6,241 nucleotides of DNA from Planctomycetota bacterium (lineage in GTDB: Bacteria; Planctomycetota; Phycisphaerae; WQYP01), in the NCBI GenBank assembly GCA_021816165.1, contig JAKAYZ010000162.1, positions 1 to 6,241 on the forward strand, given 5' to 3'. A program made the position numbers and the translations under genes. The notes under the pieces are model-generated. The model had not been told where the DNA came from. It worked only from the letters and a program-made list of their open reading frames with translations, and did no database searches. Every line of letters begins with the position of its first letter. The stretch's first letter is position 1. Below, piece by piece: positions 1-6,241 of this stretch.

Positions 1-1
1 T

Positions 2-2659
2 GATTCCACGTACATTTCCTCTGGCAATTTTCTGAAAATCGCCGGCAGTGGGGCGGCCACGACGCTGGATGACGGCGGGGCTGGCGGCTATTCTTCGCCC
101 CTGACCTTTATCACCGGCGGTTTCACGGTCAATGGCAGTCTGACGCTCAACAATGCCACCCAAACCATTGGTAGTTTGGCCGGCACCGGTTCGCTTACTC
201 TTACGGGCAGCAACTTGATTTTAAACCCCGCCGCTGGAGTCAGCAGTACTTTTACCGGCAGTATCTCCGGAAATGGCTCTATTACCCTTTCCGGTCCGGG
301 CGATTTCGCGCTGGGCGGAAACAACACCTACTCGGGTGGAACATTCATCAACGGCGGCGTCTTGTCAATTCTCAGTTCGACCGCTCTGGGATCCGGCGCT
401 CTGACCTTTGGCGGGGGAACGCTTAATATTCCGGCCAATGCGACCATTCCCAATACCGTGTCGCTGCAATCGGGCGGTGCCAACGGCATTGAAGTAACCG
501 GGGCCGGTGTGACTGCCAGCATTTCGGGCGTGATTGGAGGAAATGGCGCATTGACCTTTACGGGCAGCACGCCTAGCAGCACGCTGAATCTCACCGCTGC
601 GAATTCTTATTCCGGTGGAACCACTGTAAACAGTGGAATCCTGGAGGTGTCCAATGCGGGGACGGTTGGCACCGGCGTATTAGACATTGCCAGCGGAGCC
701 CAGTTCGTTCTCAATAACATTAATTCCACTGCAGGCGGATTGGCCGGGGCGGGAACCGTGTCCCTGGGGAATAACAATTTGGCCCTGACCCCCGCAACCA
801 ACACCGTCGATTTTTTTAATGGGCAAATCAATGGTGTCGGGGGATCACTTACGGTGGGTGGTGCCGGGTCGGTTGTCCTGGGCGGCGTGAACACGTATGA
901 CGGCGGTACCCTTATTAACAATGGTGCGACGCTTTTGTTTGCTGCTCAAAGCGCCATAGCTGCAGGAAATATCGCCAACAATGGAAATCTTGGGCTATAC
1001 GGCGCTTTTACCACCGCAACGATTACGGGGAATTTCTCCCAAGGGGCGACTGGCACGCTGGTAACGAGGGTTGCTGGTTCCGCAGCAGGCCAGTTTGACG
1101 CAATTACCGTGGCCGGCAGTGCCCAAGTTGCTGGCAATCTGGCGGTGGTCTTTCAAAACCATTACGCCCCTCTGAGCAGTCCCACCACGCTTACCATACT
1201 CCAGTCCGCCACGCCCAACGCAGTCAGTGGGAACTTTTCCTCCATAAACTTAGGCAACCATCCTATCAACGTGTTCGCCAGCACCGTGGATACCGGCACG
1301 GATTTGAATTTGGTTTTCACGCTCCATCAACCGTCGCTGATCCCGTACGCCCTCACGCCCAACCAGATCGCCATGGCAACCTACTTCGACGCCACCGACG
1401 GCTACAACGGTGGATCGCATCCATCACCGGAGTACCAGGCACTGATCAATTCCATCGATAGTGCCTATGCCAGCCAAATTCCCGGCATTTTGGATCAGCT
1501 TTCGCCTATTGACTTGCAGGCTTTTCCGCAGGTGGCCATTCAAAACGGTATCAACCTGGACCAAACCTTCAGCCAATACGCCCAGACCATTGATGGTGGT
1601 GCTCGCGGCCTGAACACCTCCGGCTTGACTTTGCTGCAGCCTGGCGAGGACAACCCAAACCAGGCCGCTTTGGGCCGTATGCTTCAATCCGAGTCGGATG
1701 TGGTGTCCTTGGATAATAACCTACCGGCGGAATTACCGGGCTACTTGAGCGATCTGCAGACCCAGACCCAAAACCTCTCTCATCCAGCTCCCACTACCAA
1801 TTGGGGTGCGTTTGTCACTGGGGCTGCCCAGTTCGATGACTATTCTAATACTGGCAGTATCAGCAGTCCCAATATCACCACCGCCGATGTTACCGCCGGT
1901 ATTGATTATCATATTGCCCAGCCTCTGGCCGTTGGAGTGCTCTTCAATTACGCCCATAGTTTTTTAACCTTGGATCCCTACAACAGCAAGGGCAGTGTCA
2001 ATAGTTATACCCCCGGAGTTTACGCCAATTTGACCGAAAATGGATGGTTTATCGACGGCTTGGCTGCTTATACGTACAGTAGCAATTCGGAAACCAGAAA
2101 TATCACGGCGGGCACCTTTTCCGGTGCGGCCAACGGCAATTTCAACGGCAATGCGATCAACGGCTCCATTGATATGGGCAAGCAGCTCTATTCCTCCGGA
2201 ACCAATTTTTCCGGTACTGGCGGATGGACGCTGATCCCCATGGTGTCGCTGGGCTATACCCATGCCGATTTCAATTCGTTTTCTGAAACCGGGGCCGGAG
2301 CGGCCAATCTGAACGTTCAGTCCTTCAGCACGGATTCCTTCCGCACGGTGCTTAGCGCCACCTTTTTATATCGCATTGTGGCCTCGCCCAACATGGCATG
2401 GACGCCCGGTCTTACGTTGGGCTGGCGGCACGAATATCTTAATGATCCGCAGGGAATTACCTCCCAACTGCAGGGGGCCGGCACGGGTGGCTTTACCATC
2501 AACACAGAATCGCCAAGCCGGGATGTGGCCATCATTGCCCCATCTTTGAGCGTGACCGTGAACCGGAATATCAGCGCCTTTGTGGATTATGAACTGGATC
2601 TGGGTTCCAGTAATTTTCACGCCCAGCAGGTGTTCGCGGGCGTAGCGGTGGCGTTTTGA
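2..2659 (+). CDS. Autotransporter with PATR beta-strand repeats and C-terminal outer-membrane barrel (5' partial)
   Basis: The reading frame is open from base 2 to the TGA at 2657-2659, giving 885 residues. A TTG near base 176 is not a believable start, because the same repeat-like sequence continues upstream of it; the true start and signal peptide lie before the window. Residues 1 to about 340 are a Gly/Ser/Thr/Asn-rich passenger expected to fold as a beta-helix, with phrases such as IGSLAGTGSLTL and NTYSGGTFINGG. Residues 341-425 (GNFSQGATGTLV, then AGQFDAITVAGSAQVAGNL) resemble the conserved module that ends many passengers. Residues 446-598 form a more helical linker containing YALTPNQIAMATYFDA. 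Residues 599-885 are the barrel, starting NWGAFVTG and ending in alternating hydrophobic strands with a terminal Phe, the usual BAM recognition signature. No cysteine is present. By family knowledge it is a type Va protein whose barrel exports the passenger to the cell surface. The passenger's ligand or activity cannot be read, and no protease catalytic motif is visible. Confidence 0.9.
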   Translation, partial: DSTYISSGNFLKIAGSGAATTLDDGGAGGYSSPLTFITGGFTVNGSLTLNNATQTIGSLAGTGSLTLTGSNLILNPAAGVSSTFTGSISGNGSITLSGPGDFALGGNNTYSGGTFINGGVLSILSSTALGSGALTFGGGTLNIPANATIPNTVSLQSGGANGIEVTGAGVTASISGVIGGNGALTFTGSTPSSTLNLTAANSYSGGTTVNSGILEVSNAGTVGTGVLDIASGAQFVLNNINSTAGGLAGAGTVSLGNNNLALTPATNTVDFFNGQINGVGGSLTVGGAGSVVLGGVNTYDGGTLINNGATLLFAAQSAIAAGNIANNGNLGLYGAFTTATITGNFSQGATGTLVTRVAGSAAGQFDAITVAGSAQVAGNLAVVFQNHYAPLSSPTTLTILQSATPNAVSGNFSSINLGNHPINVFASTVDTGTDLNLVFTLHQPSLIPYALTPNQIAMATYFDATDGYNGGSHPSPEYQALINSIDSAYASQIPGILDQLSPIDLQAFPQVAIQNGINLDQTFSQYAQTIDGGARGLNTSGLTLLQPGEDNPNQAALGRMLQSESDVVSLDNNLPAELPGYLSDLQTQTQNLSHPAPTTNWGAFVTGAAQFDDYSNTGSISSPNITTADVTAGIDYHIAQPLAVGVLFNYAHSFLTLDPYNSKGSVNSYTPGVYANLTENGWFIDGLAAYTYSSNSETRNITAGTFSGAANGNFNGNAINGSIDMGKQLYSSGTNFSGTGGWTLIPMVSLGYTHADFNSFSETGAGAANLNVQSFSTDSFRTVLSATFLYRIVASPNMAWTPGLTLGWRHEYLNDPQGITSQLQGAGTGGFTINTESPSRDVAIIAPSLSVTVNRNISAFVDYELDLGSSNFHAQQVFAGVAVAF
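323..940 (+). repeat. Three degenerate PATR units within the passenger
   Basis: The motif N-[TS]-Y-x-GGT-x-[IV]-N-x-G occurs three times: NTYSGGTFINGG from base 323, NSYSGGTTVNSG from base 602 and NTYDGGTLINNG from base 890. The spacings are 93 and 96 residues. Each is preceded by a strand of the type G-x-[IV]-x-G-x-G-x-[LV]-x-[FLV], for example FTGSISGNGSITLSG, so the real unit is a longer super-repeat of about 95 residues of which YxGGT is the best-conserved part. These are protein-level repeats; the DNA has diverged. They match the passenger-associated transport repeat known from autotransporters. Confidence 0.8.
1796..2656 (+). other. Autotransporter beta-barrel domain within the CDS
   Basis: This segment encodes the last 287 residues, the usual size of a 12-strand autotransporter barrel. 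It begins NWGAFVTGAAQFDD and continues with amphipathic strands such as ITTADVTAGIDYHI, LAVGVLFNYAHSF, YTPGVYANLTENGWFIDGLA and WTLIPMVSLGYTHAD. It finishes with ISAFVDYELDLG and HAQQVFAGVAVAF. The aromatic residues at strand ends and the terminal Phe are those expected for outer-membrane insertion. The domain looks intact. Confidence 0.85.
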
Positions 2660-2782
2660 GATCGTTTGGACCACCGCGGTGATGGGCCGGTAGTCATCTT
2701 CTTGGGCCTTCCGTCAAGCCATCATTTACACGGCTGACCGATTCCAGCCCCATCAACCCGCAATTCCAGCTGGAACGGAGCA
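2660..2782. other. Convergent intergenic gap with inverted repeats
   Basis: The autotransporter and the phosphorylase end facing each other across 123 bases. Two perfect palindromes lie here: CACCGCGGTG at 2672-2681 and TTCCAGCTGGAA at 2764-2775. An extra copy of ATTCCAGC at 2741-2748 could also pair with GCTGGAA at 2769-2775. No hairpin is followed by a run of T on either strand, so no classical intrinsic terminator can be called. Confidence 0.6.
2713..2738. terminator. Possible bidirectional terminator hairpin (weak)
   Basis: GTCAAGCC (2713-2720) pairs with GGCTGAC (2732-2738), giving a 7-bp stem with one bulged A and an 11-base loop. It lies midway between two convergent gene ends, where a shared terminator would be expected. 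There is no U tract on either side and the stem is short, so this is a position-based guess. Confidence 0.25.
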
Positions 2783-5338
2783 CTAGCCCCAGCGGATCAG
2801 GCCGGGTTCCAGACGCAACGGTATTTCGGAATTTTTCGGCAGCACCCGCACCGCAAATCCCTGCTGGCCGCAATTGGCCGTTGGAATTCGCCCCAAGTAT
2901 AACGCCGCGCCCTGCTCGGGTGTGGCCATCATCGTCATCTCCTGTACCTGGGCTTCATGAATCTCGCCGATGGCGTTAAGCGGCCCATAGTAGATTTCCA
3001 CGCGGACATCGGATGGTGGAATCAGCCCCAGATCCACGGTGGCGGACACTTCCAGAGCATCGCCGGCCTTGAGGGCCTTGCCGCTGATTTGTTCCACCTG
3101 TCGTACTCTTACATTACCCCACGCCGAACGAATATTGTTTTTCCATTGAGCCAGGGCCGCCGCTGCTGCGGCATCATTGGCGGAGAGCTTGTGAAATGAA
3201 GCATCAGCAGGCAAATACGCCTGCTCCGCATATTGCTGCACCATGCGATTCGTGTTGTAGATCGGGCAAATGGTGCGCAGGGATGCCTTCATGCGGCGTA
3301 GCCACGCCCGTGGCAGACCGTCGAGTCCACGATCGTAGTACAGCGGAATGATGGATTTCTCCAGCAGGTCAAAAATCGCCCGGCTCTCCAACTCATCCTG
3401 ATAATCGTCGTTGGAGAATTCTTCACCATGGCCGATGGCCCAGCCGTTTTCGCCGTTGTACGCCTCGCACCACCAGCCATCCAGCACGCTTAAATTGATT
3501 GCGCCGTTGGCCGCGGCCTTCATGCCGCTGGTGCCCGAGGCTTCCATCGGCCGCCGGGGCGTGTTAAGCCACACATCCACACCCTGCGTGATATGCCGGG
3601 CGACATTGGCGTCATAATCTTCCAGAAACACCATGCGCAAACGTACCTCATCCTGCTGGCAAAAACGCACAATATTCTGAATGAAATGCTTTCCACCATC
3701 GTCACGCGGATGGGCTTTGCCGGCAAATACAAATTGCAGGGGCTGATTACGGTCGGTCAGCAGTTTCAGCAATCGCTCCGGATTCCGCATCAGCAGGGTG
3801 GCCCGTTTGTAAGTGGCAAAGCGCCGGGCAAACCCGATGGTGAGCGCCTTGGGATCCAGCACTTCATCAGCGCGTTCGATCTCCAGAGCGGAATTGCCGC
3901 GGCGTGACATCTGCCCGCGCAGGCGCATCCGCACAAAGTGCACCAGTCGGTCCTTGCGGCGCTCGTGTGCCCGCCACAGTTCGGCATCCGGTATTTTGTC
4001 AACGCGACTCCACACGCTATGATCCCATGGCCGCTCTGAGCCATTGGTCCCCAGATATTCATGGTACAGCCGGGCAAAGCCATCGCTAAGCCAGGTCGGC
4101 GTATGCACGCCATTGGTAATGTGGGTGATGGGAATTTCGTCGGCGGGTACTTCCGGCCAAATACGCTGCCACATGCGCCGCGACACCTCTCCATGGAGCC
4201 TGCTGACCCCGTTGCAATGCCAGGCCATCCGCAATGCCAGCACGGTCATACCGAAGTATTCGTTGGCATCCTGCGGATTTACCCGTCCCATCGCCATGAA
4301 TTGCTCCAAATTCATCTTGAGTTTCGGGTAATACGCCCCCAGGTAGCGCTCAATAAGATCGCGTGGAAAAAAATCGTTGCCGGCCGGCACCGGGGTGTGC
4401 GTCGTAAAGACATTGCTGGCGGCGACAATTTCCTGCGCTTCGGCAAAGGCCAGATTGTTTTCCTCCATCAGCACCCGGCAGCGTTCCAGGGAAAGAAACG
4501 CGCTATGGCCTTCGTTCATGTGGCAGACCGATGGTTTGATGCCCAACGCCCACAGCGCCCGTATTCCACCGATGCCCAGCAGAACTTCCTGCTTGATGCG
4601 CATTTCGTGATCGCCGCCGTAAAGCCGGGCGGTAATATCCCGATCCTCCGGGCGATTGTCCGGCAAATTGGCATCCATCAGATACAGGTTAATTCGCCCC
4701 ACCTGCACCTTCCAGATATTGGCCCGTACCGGACCGGCGGGCAATTCCACCTGGATGGTTACCGGAGTGCCGTCCGCATCACGCACTTGCGTGATAGGCA
4801 TACTGAAAAAGTTGTTCTCCGGATTGTTTTCCTGCTGCCATCCATCTGCGTTGAGTTGTTGATGAAAATATCCCTCCCGATAAAGCAGTCCCACACCCAC
4901 CAGCGGCAGCCCCATTTCGCTGGCGCTCTTCAGGTGATCGCCGGAAAGCATACCCAGGCCACCGGAGTAAATCGGCAGACACTCATGCAGGCCATATTCC
5001 GCTGAAAAATAGGCAATTTGTGCATCCTTTTGATCGGCATGATTCTGGCTGAACCATGTGGGCTGACTCAGGTAGCGCCGGTAATCGGCCATGATGCGAT
5101 TAAGATGGGTTAAAAATCCTTCGTCCGATGCCGCCGCCTTAAGCTTTTCCTGACTCACCAGATTCAGCAGCGACACCGGATTGTGCGATGTTAACTCCCA
5201 CACATCCGGATCCAGCCGACTAAACAGGCTGGAAGCTTCATAGTTCCACAAAGACCATATATTATACGCCAGTTCATTGAGTCCCTGCAGGCTTTCCGGC
5301 ACGGCAGGTACCACCACAAAACGATGAATCGTCGCCAT
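2783..5338 (-). CDS. glgP: Alpha-glucan (glycogen) phosphorylase, DUF3417 / GT35 type
   Basis: This cytoplasmic enzyme would use phosphate to remove terminal alpha-1,4-linked glucose from glycogen or maltodextrin, releasing glucose-1-phosphate. The 851 residues have the layout of the Thermus/Thermotoga-like branch of family GT35. Residues 10-100 are a DUF3417-like N-terminal region ([11 protein letters not shown], then a W-L short motif). The catalytic core follows: [20 protein letters not shown] (109-128), NEGHSAF (275-281), [11 protein letters not shown] (314-324), [10 protein letters not shown] (407-416), [11 protein letters not shown] (503-513) and FAGKAHPRD (538-546). [15 protein letters not shown] (599-613) contains K607, which by alignment with the known phosphorylase motif is the PLP-binding lysine. 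Residues 740-851 form a beta-rich tail ending LEPGLIRWG, which is usual in this branch. The ATG is well placed behind a strong ribosome binding site. The gene looks complete, with no missing key residue. The exact preferred substrate (glycogen or short maltodextrins) is not determined by sequence alone. Confidence 0.95.
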   Translation of the reverse strand: MATIHRFVVVPAVPESLQGLNELAYNIWSLWNYEASSLFSRLDPDVWELTSHNPVSLLNLVSQEKLKAAASDEGFLTHLNRIMADYRRYLSQPTWFSQNHADQKDAQIAYFSAEYGLHECLPIYSGGLGMLSGDHLKSASEMGLPLVGVGLLYREGYFHQQLNADGWQQENNPENNFFSMPITQVRDADGTPVTIQVELPAGPVRANIWKVQVGRINLYLMDANLPDNRPEDRDITARLYGGDHEMRIKQEVLLGIGGIRALWALGIKPSVCHMNEGHSAFLSLERCRVLMEENNLAFAEAQEIVAASNVFTTHTPVPAGNDFFPRDLIERYLGAYYPKLKMNLEQFMAMGRVNPQDANEYFGMTVLALRMAWHCNGVSRLHGEVSRRMWQRIWPEVPADEIPITHITNGVHTPTWLSDGFARLYHEYLGTNGSERPWDHSVWSRVDKIPDAELWRAHERRKDRLVHFVRMRLRGQMSRRGNSALEIERADEVLDPKALTIGFARRFATYKRATLLMRNPERLLKLLTDRNQPLQFVFAGKAHPRDDGGKHFIQNIVRFCQQDEVRLRMVFLEDYDANVARHITQGVDVWLNTPRRPMEASGTSGMKAAANGAINLSVLDGWWCEAYNGENGWAIGHGEEFSNDDYQDELESRAIFDLLEKSIIPLYYDRGLDGLPRAWLRRMKASLRTICPIYNTNRMVQQYAEQAYLPADASFHKLSANDAAAAAALAQWKNNIRSAWGNVRVRQVEQISGKALKAGDALEVSATVDLGLIPPSDVRVEIYYGPLNAIGEIHEAQVQEMTMMATPEQGAALYLGRIPTANCGQQGFAVRVLPKNSEIPLRLEPGLIRWG

Positions 5339-5686
5339 GAATACTCCTTACTTTCTTGCCATTTCATGCTCTTCAAGGCTAACCTCCCCTGCCTGGATGT
5401 ATATGCGGACGGTGCAAACACGATGCCGCAGTCAACCATCCAGGAAGACGCCATCAATCCGATGATTCTACTTTATAACACCATTGCCCAAGCTAGCTTA
5501 CTGTGGGTCGATATATATTTCCGGCGGCCCTTTACCATGGTGTGGCACCTTAACACCGCATATTATCGTCAAAAACAGGCTGGCTATTCGGCTTTTATCG
5601 CTCCAATTACAACCATTCAAACGTCTGATAAAGCAGCAGGGGGCCGTCAGGGGCGTTGGGCCAACAAGTGGTTGCGGAAAGATCAC
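5339..5686. other. 348-base intergenic region between rhodanese and glgP, no gene supported
   Basis: It presumably holds the promoter and leader of the phosphorylase on the minus strand, but no convincing -35/-10 pair at normal spacing is visible. The best minus-strand fragments are TTGACG near 5569, TTGACT near 5435 and a TAGAAT about 130 bases upstream of the glgP start; none has a good partner. A 10-bp palindrome AAGCTAGCTT lies at 5490-5499, and an AT-only stretch follows at 5511-5520. The heptamer TAACACC occurs at 5476-5482 and 5551-5557. No tRNA-like or riboswitch-like fold could be recognised by eye, and the open frames here have no family resemblance. Confidence 0.5.
5344..5349 (-). 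promoter_or_regulatory. Shine-Dalgarno site of glgP
   Basis: On the minus strand the sequence reads AAGGAG, then five bases (TATTC), then the ATG of the phosphorylase. It is close to the ideal anti-SD complement at good spacing and fixes the start at 5338. An ATG further upstream, in the stretch reading ATGAAATGGC, lies in another frame and is not used. Confidence 0.85.
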
Positions 5687-6058
5687 CTATTGGGTAGTGA
5701 TGATCCGGCGTGCCCTTCCGTAGGATCCCAAATTAAAAACGTTGCTGTAACCCATTTGCCGAAGGGATCGGCGGGCCAGTGAACTGCGAGTTCCGCTGAG
5801 GCAATGCAACAGCAACACCTGGCTTTTATCCGGCAATTGTCGGGGGGCCAGATGGTGCAGTTGGTCCAACGGAATGTTCATCGCTACAGGCAGATGGTTT
5901 GATTGAAATTCCCGGCTGCTACGAACATCCACCACCACGGCTCCAGTTTGCAGGTACCGCAGCGCGGCGGGCCGAGAAATCAAGCCCAGGCGTTTAAGGG
6001 CGAAGAGTGCCGCCAAAATTACAGCCGTCAATAAAATGATGGTCCAGTTCACAAACAT
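5687..6058 (-). CDS. Membrane-anchored single-domain rhodanese (sulfurtransferase-like)
   Basis: The 123-residue protein starts with a hydrophobic segment, about residues 5-21 (WTIILLTAVILAALFAL), followed by K22 and R23. By the positive-inside rule the soluble domain should face the cytoplasm. Residues 35-123 are a rhodanese fold: VVVDVRSSREFQSNHLPVAMNIP (41-63) carries the typical D-V-R...E-F...H...A-x-N-I-P signature. LLLHCLSGTRS (82-92) is the active-site loop of form C-x-x-G-x-R, with C86 as the predicted persulfide-forming cysteine. The ending FNLGSYGRA is common in short rhodaneses. Members move sulfane sulfur or act in thiol redox or sulfur relay, but the partner cannot be inferred here. 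No Shine-Dalgarno is visible before the ATG. A GTG at codon 3 (6050-6052) is an alternative start, discussed with the adjacent promoter. The gene reads towards glgP but is separated from it by 348 bases, so co-transcription is uncertain. Confidence 0.85.
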   Translation of the reverse strand: MFVNWTIILLTAVILAALFALKRLGLISRPAALRYLQTGAVVVDVRSSREFQSNHLPVAMNIPLDQLHHLAPRQLPDKSQVLLLHCLSGTRSSLARRSLRQMGYSNVFNLGSYGRARRIITTQ

Positions 6059-6087
6059 ATTATCTGCAGATGATGGCCCGATTGCAA
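6059..6087 (-). promoter_or_regulatory. Candidate sigma70 promoter abutting the rhodanese start
   Basis: Reading the minus strand, TTGCAA (6082-6087), a 17-base spacer and GATAAT (6059-6064) lie directly against the ATG at 6058. A transcript would begin about seven bases after the -10, at or near the GTG of codon 3, suggesting leaderless expression. The 10-bp palindrome ATCTGCAGAT (6062-6071) overlaps the -10 and could be an operator. The -35 matches only four of six consensus bases. Confidence 0.35.
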
Positions 6088-6097
6088 GCTCGCTGCG

Positions 6098-6112
6098 GGG
6101 GCATAACGCCCC
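6098..6112. repeat. GC-rich inverted repeat in the divergent intergenic region
   Basis: GGGGC (6098-6102) and GCCCC (6108-6112) form a 5-bp GC stem around the loop ATAAC. A further GGGGC at 6121-6125 could pair with the same GCCCC, so two alternative hairpins exist. It lies between the two candidate divergent promoters. No T run follows on either strand, so it is not called a terminator. Confidence 0.4.
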
Positions 6113-6135
6113 ATGCGCCGGGGGCTGGTTTACGC

Positions 6136-6164
6136 TTGAACAATTTCTGAGTTTGCTCTATAAT
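6136..6164 (+). promoter_or_regulatory. Sigma70-type promoter for the gene at the right edge
   Basis: TTGAAC (6136-6141), a 17-base spacer and a perfect TATAAT (6159-6164) form the best promoter in the window. Transcription should start at about 6170-6172 and run to the right, giving a leader of roughly 65 bases to the ATG at 6237. It is divergent from the rhodanese. Confidence 0.65.
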
Positions 6165-6185
6165 GTTGGTCTGTGCTTGGGGTGG

Positions 6186-6241
6186 ATGGATATTTGGACT
6201 GCTACAGAGTCCACGGGGTTATTTTCAGGACGGGTTATGCC
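6186..6241 (+). CDS. Start of an unidentified gene at the window edge (3' partial)
   Basis: Two in-frame ATG codons, at 6186 and 6237, run open to the end of the window; the reading is MDIWTATESTGLFSGRVMP. The 6237 start is favoured because AGGA (6227-6230) precedes it by six bases, whereas the 6186 start has only a G-rich stretch immediately against it. If 6237 is correct only two bases of its second codon are visible. A strong promoter upstream supports a gene here. The product cannot be identified. Confidence 0.35.
   Translation, partial: MDIWTATESTGLFSGRVM
6195..6213 (+). repeat. Small hairpin in the predicted leader of the edge gene
   Basis: TGGACT (6195-6200) and AGTCCA (6208-6213) form a perfect 6-bp stem around a seven-base loop, GCTACAG. 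It lies about 25 bases after the predicted transcription start and 23 bases before the favoured ATG at 6237. It could be an operator half-site pair or a leader hairpin, or chance. Confidence 0.35.

Noticed and set aside
176..178. TTG as the start codon of the autotransporter
   Set aside because: The same frame is open to base 2 and encodes the same beta-strand-rich sequence upstream, so the gene is truncated by the window edge and does not start here.
1424..2263. Several open frames antisense to the autotransporter linker and barrel
   Set aside because: All overlap the strongly supported barrel coding sequence, and none has an identifiable domain.
4061..5005. A 314-codon open frame on the + strand opposite glgP
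   Set aside because: It lies entirely antisense to a well-conserved phosphorylase core. Its translation is rich in His, Arg and Gln with no recognisable domain, and no SD-backed start was seen. It is a by-product of glgP codon use.
5498..5686. A 62-codon minus-strand frame directly after the rhodanese stop, in the same frame
   Set aside because: It was considered as a read-through extension or a small gene starting at GTG. The rhodanese domain is already complete before the TAG, the extension has no domain-like sequence, and no ribosome binding site precedes the GTG.
5324..5782. A 152-codon + strand frame covering the gap between glgP and the rhodanese
   Set aside because: It begins inside glgP antisense, lacks a well-spaced ribosome binding site, ends antisense to the rhodanese, and its translation has no low-complexity, membrane or domain pattern I recognise.
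1..6241. CRISPR array, insertion sequence, tRNA or rRNA, toxin-antitoxin or phage genes
   Set aside because: I looked for regularly spaced repeats, transposase motifs, terminal inverted repeats and cloverleaf-like segments and saw none. The only repeated structure is the protein-level passenger repeat.

Overview
The window most likely comes from a Gram-negative bacterium of the PVC group (Planctomycetes or Verrucomicrobia). This is an inference. It rests on a cysteine-free autotransporter with PATR-type beta-strand repeats, a protein class strongly expanded in those phyla, next to a DUF3417-type alpha-glucan phosphorylase. Base composition is moderate to slightly GC-rich. A Shine-Dalgarno sequence is clear before one gene and absent before another. 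No taxon-specific marker is present, so the assignment is tentative.

Layout: (1) bases 2-2659, + strand, hold the 3' part (885 codons) of a type V secretion autotransporter. It has three YxGGT passenger repeats, a passenger C-terminal module, a linker and a barrel ending in Phe. (2) Bases 2660-2782 are a convergent gap with several inverted repeats but no classical U-tract terminator. (3) Bases 2783-5338, - strand, encode a complete 851-residue alpha-glucan (glycogen) phosphorylase, with its PLP lysine and a strong ribosome binding site. (4) Bases 5339-5686 are a 348-base gap with no gene I can support. (5) Bases 5687-6058, - strand, encode a small membrane-anchored single-domain rhodanese. 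(6) Bases 6059-6241 are a divergent intergenic region. It carries a good sigma70-type promoter pointing right, towards a gene that starts at the window edge, and a possible promoter pointing left that abuts the rhodanese start.

The genes do not form an obvious pathway. The autotransporter is a surface or secreted adhesin-like protein, the phosphorylase releases glucose-1-phosphate from storage glucan in the cytoplasm, and the rhodanese handles sulfane sulfur or a related function at the inner membrane. The phosphorylase and rhodanese share a strand, but the 348-base gap argues against tight coupling. I found no CRISPR array, insertion sequence, RNA gene or defence system. The window looks ordinary; its more interesting points are the almost complete lack of basic residues in the passenger and the possible leaderless start of the rhodanese.
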